From Polyangium sp. y55x31 (GTDB lineage: Bacteria > Myxococcota_A > Polyangia > Polyangiales > Polyangiaceae), in contig NZ_JARZHG010000037.1 of assembly GCF_029946505.1 (NCBI RefSeq), positions 1-64,000 of the forward strand: a stretch of 64,000 bases of DNA. Reading direction: 5' to 3'. The translations under genes were made by a program, and so were the position numbers. A model generated the notes under the pieces. It was not told where the DNA came from and did no database searches. It saw nothing but the letters and a program-made list of their open reading frames with translations. This document shows positions 35,204 to 43,372 of the stretch, piece after piece (the first letter of the stretch is position 1; each line of letters starts with the position of its first letter).

Positions 35204-37546
35204 TCAGAAGAGCGAGAGCTGGCGCCGCGCGCCCGTGACGTCGTCGAAATCGCGCCCGCCCGAGAGACGGAGCACCGCGTCGGCGATCGGCTTGATCTGG
35301 TGCTCGACATAATGCTCGTGGTCCAATGGGGACGAACGCGCGCTCGTGGGCTCGGGGCCGTTTTTCGTGACCACGTACGAGACGACACGGCCCGCGTCCC
35401 CGCCGAGCCTGCGCGCCGCCTTCACGTGCGGCGGCGTGGTCTTCGTGTAGGCTTCGAGCGGCTTGCGTAACGCCTTGCGGTAGACGAGCTCGGCGTCGAA
35501 GCGGCCCGCCCGGAGATCCTCGACGAACGCGAGGATGAACGGCTCGACGGGGCGATCGTGAAAGACACGATCCAGAAGCTCGCGCTGGAACCTGCGCGCG
35601 ATGGCGCTCGTATCGCGCCGGACCGCTTCGAGGCCGACGATCTCGACCTCGCCGTCGCCGCTCGGTCGATGGACGAGCCCCGCGTACCGCTTCTTGCTGC
35701 CCTCGGCGCGTCCGCGCATTTCGGGCAGGAAAAACCGCGCGTACATCTTGGCGAATGCGAGATCGAGGTGGCTCTCGACGGAGAACGAGAGAGAGATCGC
35801 GCGATCAACCTCGCCGGCGATGTGCTCGCGGAGCACGTGCGCGTACGCCGCGGCTTTTTCGGGATCGGGCTCGCCCACGTCGACGAAGAGCGAGTCGGTG
35901 TCGCCGTAGAGCACACGATGGCCGGGGAGCGAGGCGGCGGCGCGGGCCGCGACGCGGATGACCCATTGCCCCGCGAGCGGGATCGCGCTCGCGACGGGCG
36001 GCGAAAAGAGGCGCGACGCGGGGGAGCCGAGCACGCCGTAGAGCGAGTTCATGAGGATCTTGATGGCCTGCGCGCGCCGCTCGTCGCCGCTCTTCCTCGC
36101 CTCTTGCCGCTCGTTTCCGAGCCGCGCCACGAGATCGGGCAGGATGCCCCGCTCGTCCCGCCGGAACGTCGCGCCGCCGGGGACGTGGATGACGCTCGAA
36201 TCGCTCGGTTTGCCCTCGCCCGCGAAGGTGAGCGGATCGATGTTGAAGGTGCGGATGATGCTCGGGTAAAGCGATTTGAAATCGTAGACGAGGACGTTCC
36301 GAAAAAACCCGGGTATTCCATCGAGGACGAGGCCGCCCGCGAGGGCAGTCCCTTCGAGATCATCGTCGCGGACGACCGAAGGCGCGACGCGGCCGCGGCT
36401 CCGGACCTCACCGAGGTAAAGCGAATCCACGGCGGCGATCTGCGAGCCGACACGATCCGGCGGCATGCCCGTGAGCAAGCTGCGCTCGACGGCGAGCTCG
36501 ACGAGGCCGAGCTTCTGCACGATCTCGAGCACCAGCCGGGCGTCTTCGAGGTTGTACGCGGCGAGCGCGGCCGGGTCGTCGCGGAAGGCGGACTCGATGG
36601 CTTCGCCGCGTGCGTCGGGGCCAAACAGTTTTCCGCGGCCGAGGATCGTGCGCGCCGCGGTCTCCAGGCGATAGTCGTCGAGCCGCACGAACGCGCCACG
36701 CACGAGCGCGAGCCCGTCGAGCACGACGCGGCCGGGGACGAACGCGCGCGCCTCGCGGGTGAAGCCAGGATCGCGGCGGATCGTGGGGTTGCCCGAGGCG
36801 CGGCCGAGCGAACACGGCAGGCGCGCGCGACGCGCGAACGCGACGAGCTGCGGGAGATCGAAATCGGGCAAGCTCCAGCCGGTGAGCACGTCGGGATCGG
36901 CCGTTCGTACGTGCTCGAAGAAAGCAGCGAGGAGGGAACGTTCGTCGGGGAAATGTTCGACGTAGGAGGGCAGGGTTGTCGTGGCGCCGCCTTGCATCAG
37001 GAAAACACGCTCGCCACCCTGGCCCGCGGCGGCGATGGAGAAGAGGCGGGCGCCGTCGAGGCTCGTCTCGATGTCGAACGAGAGCACCGAGAGGCGCGGG
37101 ACAAACGAGGCCGGCTCGATGCGCGGGTTTCTGTAGACGCGGCCAACGCCGCGGCGACGTTCGAACGGGCCCTCGACCGAGAAGGCGCCGCGGATGCCGT
37201 GATCGACGAGGAAACGCTGCACGAAACGCACATCCGCTTCGAGCGGGATCACGCCGCTCGCGACGAGGGACGCCCGCAGCGCGGCGAGGCGCTCGGGGTT
37301 CGGGGCCTCGACGCGCAAGACGGGATCTCCGGCAAACGAGACGAAGGGCGTTTCCGACAGGCGCTCGCCCGCGACGCGACGCGCTACGGCTGCGTCCTCC
37401 ACGCGAACGAACATGTACGGCCGATGCTGGTCGTGCACGAGGAGCGCGGGTTCGCCGCTCGCGAGGACGGCGTACAGGTGCACCTCGGTCCGATCGTCGT
37501 GGATCCGGTAGGTCGGAGTCAGGATGAATCCGCGTTCGGCGTTCAC
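35204..37546 (-). CDS. polB: DNA polymerase II (family B)
   Basis: A 780-residue family B polymerase. Proofreading motif Exo I DIET is at 158-161 and Exo II at about 223-230. Polymerase motif A YDFKSLYPSI is at 421-430, motif B ILMNSLYGVLG at 497-507 and motif C YGDTDS at 547-552. The last five residues QLSLF are a beta-clamp-binding motif, as at the end of E. coli Pol II. The GTG start at 37546 gives NAERGFILT, matching the family N terminus. It acts in replication restart and lesion bypass, and in E. coli is SOS-induced. No LexA site was recognised here. Confidence 0.95.
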   Translation of the reverse strand: MNAERGFILTPTYRIHDDRTEVHLYAVLASGEPALLVHDQHRPYMFVRVEDAAVARRVAGERLSETPFVSFAGDPVLRVEAPNPERLAALRASLVASGVIPLEADVRFVQRFLVDHGIRGAFSVEGPFERRRGVGRVYRNPRIEPASFVPRLSVLSFDIETSLDGARLFSIAAAGQGGERVFLMQGGATTTLPSYVEHFPDERSLLAAFFEHVRTADPDVLTGWSLPDFDLPQLVAFARRARLPCSLGRASGNPTIRRDPGFTREARAFVPGRVVLDGLALVRGAFVRLDDYRLETAARTILGRGKLFGPDARGEAIESAFRDDPAALAAYNLEDARLVLEIVQKLGLVELAVERSLLTGMPPDRVGSQIAAVDSLYLGEVRSRGRVAPSVVRDDDLEGTALAGGLVLDGIPGFFRNVLVYDFKSLYPSIIRTFNIDPLTFAGEGKPSDSSVIHVPGGATFRRDERGILPDLVARLGNERQEARKSGDERRAQAIKILMNSLYGVLGSPASRLFSPPVASAIPLAGQWVIRVAARAAASLPGHRVLYGDTDSLFVDVGEPDPEKAAAYAHVLREHIAGEVDRAISLSFSVESHLDLAFAKMYARFFLPEMRGRAEGSKKRYAGLVHRPSGDGEVEIVGLEAVRRDTSAIARRFQRELLDRVFHDRPVEPFILAFVEDLRAGRFDAELVYRKALRKPLEAYTKTTPPHVKAARRLGGDAGRVVSYVVTKNGPEPTSARSSPLDHEHYVEHQIKPIADAVLRLSGGRDFDDVTGARRQLSLF

Positions 37547-37780
37547 ACGCGTCGTCCCGGAGCGTCTACCCGTTGGATGGTACGACGCTGTAGACCACGG
37601 CACGGCATTGGTTGCAAGCGGCAGGCCGTGCCGCGCTGCGGCATGACGTTATGGATCGAAGTTCCCGGACGAACCACCCGGACGGAGGCGTCGAAACGCG
37701 GCTCGCCTGTTGAATCCGCGTGCTCGCGTGTGGACGTGGGTGTATCGTCGTGACCGTACTTTCACCTGGAGCTCAAAACG

Positions 37781-39373
37781 ATGGGCCACGATCTTCGCCT
37801 GAACCGGAGGCAATTCATCGAGATGGGAGCGTCGAGCATCGCGGCGGCCTCGGCGAGCGGGTTCTTGCTCGGCTGCGCGGGGCAGGCGCTCGAAAAGCCC
37901 ACCACGGCCGCGGTCGTGCCCTCGGCCAACGCGCCGAAGGTCTCGTATTTCAGCCGGTTCGGCGTCGACGAGGGGATGATCCGGGACGCGCTCGCGGAGG
38001 CGCTCTCGCGCGGCGCCGATCACGCCGACCTCTTCTTCCAGCACCGCGTCACCAATGGATTGCAGCTCGAAGACGGTGAGGTGAACCGCGCCTACACACG
38101 CGTGGAGCTCGGCGTGGGCGTGCGCGTGGTGCGCGGCGATCAGACGGGCTACGCGTACACGGAGGAGCTCACGCGCGAGGCGATCAAGCGCGCGGCGCAG
38201 ACGGCGGCGGCGGTCGCGGACGGGCCGGCGCGGCCCGGGCCCACGGCGTTCGCGGTCGGTGCGGCGCTGCCGCAGCGTTACGCGCTCGACGTGCCCTGGG
38301 ACGGCATCAAGCCCGAGCAGAAGCTCCCGATCCTCGACGGCGTGAACGCGGCGATCTTCAAGGCGGATGGCCGCATCAAGAAGGTGAGCGTCGGCTTCAT
38401 GGACGAGGCGGGCGCGATCCTCATCGCCGACAGCCAGGGGCGGCTCGTCGAGGATTTCCAGCCGATGACCACGCTCTACGTCTCGTGCGTCGCCGAGCAA
38501 AACGGCCGCAAGGAGACGAACGGCTACAACGTGGCGGGCCGGCGGGGGATGGATTTTTATTCGGCCGAGACCGTGGGTCGCGTGGTGCGCGAGGCGGTCG
38601 CGCGGACGACCGTGCTCTTCGACGCGGTCCCGGCGCCGGCCGGGGAGATGCCCGTGGTGCTCGCGGCCGGCTCGTCGGGCATCCTCCTCCACGAGGCGAT
38701 CGGCCACGGCATGGAGGCCGATTTCAATCGCAAGGGCGTCTCGATCTACGCGGACAAGATCGGCAAGCCCATCGCCAAACCCTTCGTGAACATCGTCGAC
38801 GACGCGGCGCAGCCCCACGCGCGCGGGGCGATCAACGTCGACGACGAGGGCAACCCCGCGGGCACGACGACGCTCGTCGATCGGGGCATCCTCGCGACGT
38901 ACATGCACGACTCCATCTCGGCGAAGCACTACGGCCTGAAGCCCACGGGCAACGGCCGGCGGCAGAGCTACCAGCACCCGCCGATGCCGCGCATGCGGGC
39001 GACGTACATGCTGCCCGGGCCGCACGAGCACGACGAGATCGTGGCCTCGGTCAAGCGCGGCATCTACTGCCAGAGTTTCTCCAACGGCCAGGTCCAGATC
39101 GGCGCCGGCGATTTCACGTTTTACGTGAAGAACGGCTTCCTCATCGAGGACGGCAAGCTGACGCGGCCGATCAAGGACGTGAACATCATCGGCAACGGCC
39201 CCAAGGTGCTCGAGCGCATCGACATGGTGGGCAAGGACCTCGTCATCGACGAGGGCGGCTGGACCTGCGGCAAAGACGTGCAAATGGTGCCCGTCTCGCA
39301 GGGCATTCCCACGGTGCGCGTCTCGTCGATCACGGTGGGCGGGCAGGGCGACAAGGCGAGCGCGAAGGGCTGA
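37781..39373 (+). CDS. tldD: TldD-family metalloprotease with Tat/lipoprotein-type signal
   Basis: A 530-residue TldD, longer than the usual about 480 because of its N terminus: RRQFIEMG followed by a hydrophobic stretch and LLGC, a twin-arginine plus lipobox pattern. The zinc motif HEAIGHGME is intact. TldD/TldE normally work in the cytoplasm on small peptides such as microcin precursors and the CcdA antitoxin, so an exported form would act on envelope or external peptides. TldE follows after 9 bp without such a signal, which makes the export prediction puzzling. Confidence 0.9.
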   Translation: MGHDLRLNRRQFIEMGASSIAAASASGFLLGCAGQALEKPTTAAVVPSANAPKVSYFSRFGVDEGMIRDALAEALSRGADHADLFFQHRVTNGLQLEDGEVNRAYTRVELGVGVRVVRGDQTGYAYTEELTREAIKRAAQTAAAVADGPARPGPTAFAVGAALPQRYALDVPWDGIKPEQKLPILDGVNAAIFKADGRIKKVSVGFMDEAGAILIADSQGRLVEDFQPMTTLYVSCVAEQNGRKETNGYNVAGRRGMDFYSAETVGRVVREAVARTTVLFDAVPAPAGEMPVVLAAGSSGILLHEAIGHGMEADFNRKGVSIYADKIGKPIAKPFVNIVDDAAQPHARGAINVDDEGNPAGTTTLVDRGILATYMHDSISAKHYGLKPTGNGRRQSYQHPPMPRMRATYMLPGPHEHDEIVASVKRGIYCQSFSNGQVQIGAGDFTFYVKNGFLIEDGKLTRPIKDVNIIGNGPKVLERIDMVGKDLVIDEGGWTCGKDVQMVPVSQGIPTVRVSSITVGGQGDKASAKG

Positions 39374-39382
39374 GGGAGCGTC

Positions 39383-40711
39383 ATGACGAACGAAGCCATG
39401 CTGGAGATCGCCAGGAAGGTCGTTTCTCTCGCCAAACAGAAAGGCGCGGCAGAGGTCGCGGCCGTCGCGAAGGTGAAGCGGGACGTCGACGTCACGTGGC
39501 GCGACGGCAAGCTGGAGAAGATCACGGAAGCGACGAGCCGCGGGCTCGACGTCCGGCTCTTCGTCGACGGGAGGTACTCGGTCTGCTCGACGAGTGATCT
39601 GCGCCCCGAGGGCCTCGCGTCGTTCCTGGACAACGCCATCGGCCTCACGCGCACGCTCGCGAAGGATCCGCACCGGACCCTGCCGGATCCCGCGCTGTAC
39701 GCGAAGGCGGCGCCGGAGGGCCTTTCCATCGCCGATCCGCGAATCGAGAGCATCACCGCGCTCGATCTGCGCCGCACGGCGCAGGGCATGGAAGAGGCGG
39801 CGCGCTCCGTCAAGGGGAGCGAGGCGATCCTGAGCGTCACCACGAACGGTTACCATTCGTGGAACGAGACGACGCAGGTGCATTCGAATGGGCTCGAAGG
39901 GAGCTTCGCGGGCACGGAGTTCTCGATCTCGGCCGACGTGAGCATCAAGGACGACGACGGTCGTCGGCCCGAGGAGGGCGAATACGCCTGGGTGCGGATC
40001 TACGCGGACCTGCCCGACGCGGCGTCCGTGGGACGACGCGCGACGGAGCGGGCGCTCGCGCGGCGAGGCTCCAAAAAGGCCCCCTCGGCCGTGATGCCGG
40101 TGATCATCGACAACCGCGCCGCGGGCCGCTTCGTGAGCTACTTGCTCCGCCCGCTGACCGGGGCCGCGCTGCAGCAGAAGCGCTCGTTCTTCGAAGGGTT
40201 CGTGGGCAAACCGTTCGGCAGCGACAAGCTGGATTTCGCGGACGATCCGCTCCTGCCGAAGGGCCTCAGCACGCGGCCGTTCGATAACGAGGGCCTGGCC
40301 GCGCGACGATTGCCGATGTTCGAGAAGGGCGTCCTCAAGAACCATTACATCGACACGTATTACGGCAAGAAGCTCAGCATGGCCCCGACCACGGGCGCCT
40401 CGACGAACCTCGCCTGGAAGCTCGGCCCGAAGCCACAAGCCGCACTCGCGGTCGACGTGAAGGACGGCCTGCTCGTCACGTCATTCCTCGGCGGAAACTC
40501 GAACGACGCGACCGGCGATTTCTCGCTCGGCGTCCAGGGCTTCGTGATCCGCGGCGGAAAGATCGCCGAGCCGATCGCCGAGATGAACATCGCCGGTCGC
40601 CACGTCGACGTGTGGAAGCGCCTCATCGCCGTCGGCAACGATCCGTTCGTTTATTCGAGCAGCCGCGTGCCCACGCTCGTCTTCGACGGCATGCAGGTCG
40701 CCGGGACCTGA
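39383..40711 (+). CDS. tldE: TldE/PmbA-family protein, partner of TldD
   Basis: A 442-residue partner subunit. It has the TldD/PmbA fold (DVTWRDGKLEKI, ARRGSKKAPSAVMPVI) but, as usual for TldE, no HExxxH zinc motif. No signal peptide or lipobox is seen. It starts 9 bp after tldD, so the two are one operon. The TldD/TldE complex degrades unfolded peptides through a narrow channel. Confidence 0.92.
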   Translation: MTNEAMLEIARKVVSLAKQKGAAEVAAVAKVKRDVDVTWRDGKLEKITEATSRGLDVRLFVDGRYSVCSTSDLRPEGLASFLDNAIGLTRTLAKDPHRTLPDPALYAKAAPEGLSIADPRIESITALDLRRTAQGMEEAARSVKGSEAILSVTTNGYHSWNETTQVHSNGLEGSFAGTEFSISADVSIKDDDGRRPEEGEYAWVRIYADLPDAASVGRRATERALARRGSKKAPSAVMPVIIDNRAAGRFVSYLLRPLTGAALQQKRSFFEGFVGKPFGSDKLDFADDPLLPKGLSTRPFDNEGLAARRLPMFEKGVLKNHYIDTYYGKKLSMAPTTGASTNLAWKLGPKPQAALAVDVKDGLLVTSFLGGNSNDATGDFSLGVQGFVIRGGKIAEPIAEMNIAGRHVDVWKRLIAVGNDPFVYSSSRVPTLVFDGMQVAGT

Positions 40712-40726
40712 TCTGCGAGCGTGGAG

Positions 40727-41050
40727 CCGGGGCGCTGCCCCGGACCCCGCGGGGGCTGTCCGCCCCTCGACCCGGACCAGCGCAAGCGCTGGACCTCAGG
40801 TGGAAAAACTGCGCGATGCGCAGTTTTTCCAGCAGGCCGGTGGCAAGACCGTGGAGGTACGTTTCAAGCTGGCGATGGGGGCACCGTTGCCGCCTTGGTT
40901 GGCAGGGTCGTCGCTGGTCTTGACCTGGCCCGTTCGATGAACCGCGCATCGCGCAGTTCATCGACCCCGAGTCCAGCGCTTGCGCTGGTCCGGGTCCAGG
41001 GGCGGATAGCCCCGGTGGGGCCTGGGGCAAAGCCCCAGCGCAGCGCCCCC
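40727..41050 (-). repeat. Composite palindromic element, copy B (inverted)
   Basis: The reverse complement aligns from end to end with copy A at 26832, including the GGACCAGCGCAAGCGCTGG hairpin and the AACTGCGCG/CGCGCAGTT hairpins. It occupies most of the 378-bp gap between the convergent tldE and subtilase genes. The two outer hairpins, 40727-40743 and 41022-41038, differ from those of A but remain self-complementary. Confidence 0.85.
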
Positions 41051-41089
41051 AAGATGAAATCCATGCTCAGGGGCACGGGCTCCCAAGGC

Positions 41090-42718
41090 TCACTTGCAGA
41101 TCTTCTTGCCCTTGACGCCGCAGGTGCCCGAGCAGCAATCCGAGCCGGCCGCGCAGGTCGCGCCGGAGGCGCCGCAGGTGGGCCCGCCTCCGCCGCCGCT
41201 GCTGAGCAGGGCGTCGAGCGCGTTCTTCGCGCGCACGAGGCCATAGCCGAAGTTCACGTCGCGGCCGGCCGTGCCGAGGTCCTCCGCCGTCGAGGTGAGT
41301 GCATTGCGGACATCGGCGTTCGTCGCCGTTGGCTTCTGGCTCCAGATGAGGGCCGCCACGGCCGAGACGTGCGGCGTCGCCATCGAGGTGCCGTCCCATG
41401 CCTCGTAACCCGTGCCCGGGATCGTCTGGATTGTGTTCAGCGTCGCGCTCGCGCCGAGCGAGCTCGCGACGAGGGCCTGGCCGTCTTCGAGGCTCGCGCT
41501 GATGGCCGGGATCGCGCTCGTGCCGTTGAGCGTGCCCGCGAAGCCGCCGGAGACGTTGTTGTAAATGACCGCGCCTGCGGCGCCGCCGCTTTGCGCGTTG
41601 GCGACCTTCTCTGCGAAGCTGTTCGTGCCGCGCTGGCACAGCACGATCTTGCCCGCCCACGAGCCCACCGAGTCGCACAAGCCGCCGTTGACGAGTGCGC
41701 CCGAGACGCTCTTTGCCGCCGCGCCGTCGATGATTGAACCCGCATATTGGCTCGAGCCGACCGTGAGCGTTGGTGTCGTCCACGGCACGGTCGAGAGAAC
41801 CTGCACGCCCGGCGCCGCGATCTCGACGTCGGCGTTGTATTGCGAGAAGTCCGCCTTCGCCTTCGCCGAATCGACTGCCGCGACGGACATGACGGACGCA
41901 TACCCTGCTGGATACGAGGTCTTGTTGTTGCCGCCGTTGCCCGCGGCTGCAATGCTGAGCACGCCCGCGGCGTAGGCGTTGTCGAACGCGGTCTTTTCCG
42001 TGTTGCTCGACAGGGCACCGCCGAGGCTCATGCTCACGACCTTCACGCCCGCGCTCCGGCATTCGTTCAGCGCGGCCACGAGATCCGAGGAGTACGACCA
42101 GGCGCAATCGGCGCCGTCGAAGACCTTCACGATGTGGAGCGAGACGTTGTCCGGCGCGACGCCCACGACGCCGAGGGAGTTGTTCACTGCGGCGATCGTG
42201 CCGGCGACGTGCGTGCCGTGGCCGCAGCTATCCGAGTTCCACGAGGTGCCGCTCTGGCCCGTGACGGGCAGGCCCTGGAGATCGGCGTGGCCTGCATGAA
42301 AGCCCGAGTCGATGATGCAGACCTTCGTACTGCCGCTCGCGTTCGAGAACGCGGGGTCGGTCGCCTGCACCATCGAAATGCCGTACGGCGTCGTCTGGCC
42401 GTAGAGCTCGCGGCGCGGATCGACCTCGACGTATTCGACGTTCGGGTTGTTCGCCATGGCCTCGACGGCCGCGTCGGGCAGGTACACGGCGCTCGCGGCC
42501 TGCTCGGGTAGCTCCCGCGCGACCTTGCCGCCCGCGGCCGTGATCGACGCGCCGCGCCGCCCGTAATCCTTGAACTTGATGATGTACCGGCCCTCAGCCG
42601 AGAGGGCGACCGGAGCGGCTCCCACGTCCTCCCTGCCCTCGTCCGCGCCGATGGCGCAAGCCGCGAGGCCGAGCGAAGCAATCACGAGCGCGAGGGAATA
42701 ACGAAGCTTTTGCGTCAT
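41090..42718 (-). CDS. Secreted subtilisin-like serine protease (S8) with PA insert
   Basis: A 542-residue exported protease. Lipobox-like LGLAAC lies at residue 21. An I9-type propeptide occupies about residues 40-105. The catalytic triad is D137 (CIIDSGF), H170 (CGHGTHVAGT) and S445 (GTSMATPH). A protease-associated domain is inserted at about 325-425, a subtilase variant common in secreted enzymes. The C terminus has a Gly linker and a small Cys-rich knot. GGAAGGAA precedes ATG 42718. Likely role: extracellular protein digestion during predation (inference). Confidence 0.92.
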   Translation of the reverse strand: MTQKLRYSLALVIASLGLAACAIGADEGREDVGAAPVALSAEGRYIIKFKDYGRRGASITAAGGKVARELPEQAASAVYLPDAAVEAMANNPNVEYVEVDPRRELYGQTTPYGISMVQATDPAFSNASGSTKVCIIDSGFHAGHADLQGLPVTGQSGTSWNSDSCGHGTHVAGTIAAVNNSLGVVGVAPDNVSLHIVKVFDGADCAWSYSSDLVAALNECRSAGVKVVSMSLGGALSSNTEKTAFDNAYAAGVLSIAAAGNGGNNKTSYPAGYASVMSVAAVDSAKAKADFSQYNADVEIAAPGVQVLSTVPWTTPTLTVGSSQYAGSIIDGAAAKSVSGALVNGGLCDSVGSWAGKIVLCQRGTNSFAEKVANAQSGGAAGAVIYNNVSGGFAGTLNGTSAIPAISASLEDGQALVASSLGASATLNTIQTIPGTGYEAWDGTSMATPHVSAVAALIWSQKPTATNADVRNALTSTAEDLGTAGRDVNFGYGLVRAKNALDALLSSGGGGGPTCGASGATCAAGSDCCSGTCGVKGKKICK

Positions 42719-43372
42719 GTCGGTTCCTTCCGGGGTATGGAAATGGTGCACCGTCGCCGGTCGAAAATACGATAGGCGACATGGAATTGACGTCGAGGTG
42801 CGCTGCACGCGCGCACGTCCGTAGGCGACGCGTACGAACCGCGCCTCTCGAATTTATATTGCAGCGTCACGCCGTGGTTGGGTCAACGCGCGAGTGGCTC
42901 ACCAAGGTGGGCTGTGACGCAGACTCGACGAGACCCCTTCGGGAACCGGAGCCACCCGCGTGAACAGCCACTTTATTCTGCTTCGGGCAGCATTGCAAGG
43001 TTCCATTTCGAAAATAAATGTGCGCAAAACCTGGTTCCCGCAATGACCAGCCATCGTGCGCACACAGGTCACACGCGTGACCAGCACATGGCGACGTGGA
43101 CGCACGTCGCGCGAGGCAGCAAAACGCAATGGCCTCTTCCAGCGCTTCCGGGTCGAGGGCCGGCTGTGGTGTTCGGCGTGGCATCGGCAGCCAGCACCGC
43201 GGATCGTTCGGCGAGCACGGCGGGATATTCAGCCGATGCCGCAGCTCCAATGGCCCCGATGTTCATCACGACGCCTTGCCGGATATCGGGGCAGACGAGC
43301 TCCAGCAGATAGTTCGGTCACTCCACGCGGCGTTCTGATAGGCTCCCCGGACGCTTGCTTCGGAGGGAGATC
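42719..43372. other. Long intergenic region without a confident gene
   Basis: A 654-bp gap between divergent genes, less GC-rich in places (AATTTATATT near 42850). Leftward from about 43310 a short open stretch reads plausible protein (VCPDIRQGVVMNIGAIGAA) but starts after a stop codon, has no ribosome site and soon becomes low quality. It may be a gene remnant. No tRNA, repeat or terminator was seen. Confidence 0.5.

Noticed and set aside
40721-41737. Rightward frames starting inside repeat copy B, with PPLDPDQRKRW-like peptides
   Set aside because: The peptide is the translation of the hairpin element; similar peptides come from copies A and C, so these are not genes.
42867-43250. Leftward 127-residue frame in the long gap
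   Set aside because: No ribosome site, no recognisable motif and composition unlike real genes; at most a remnant.
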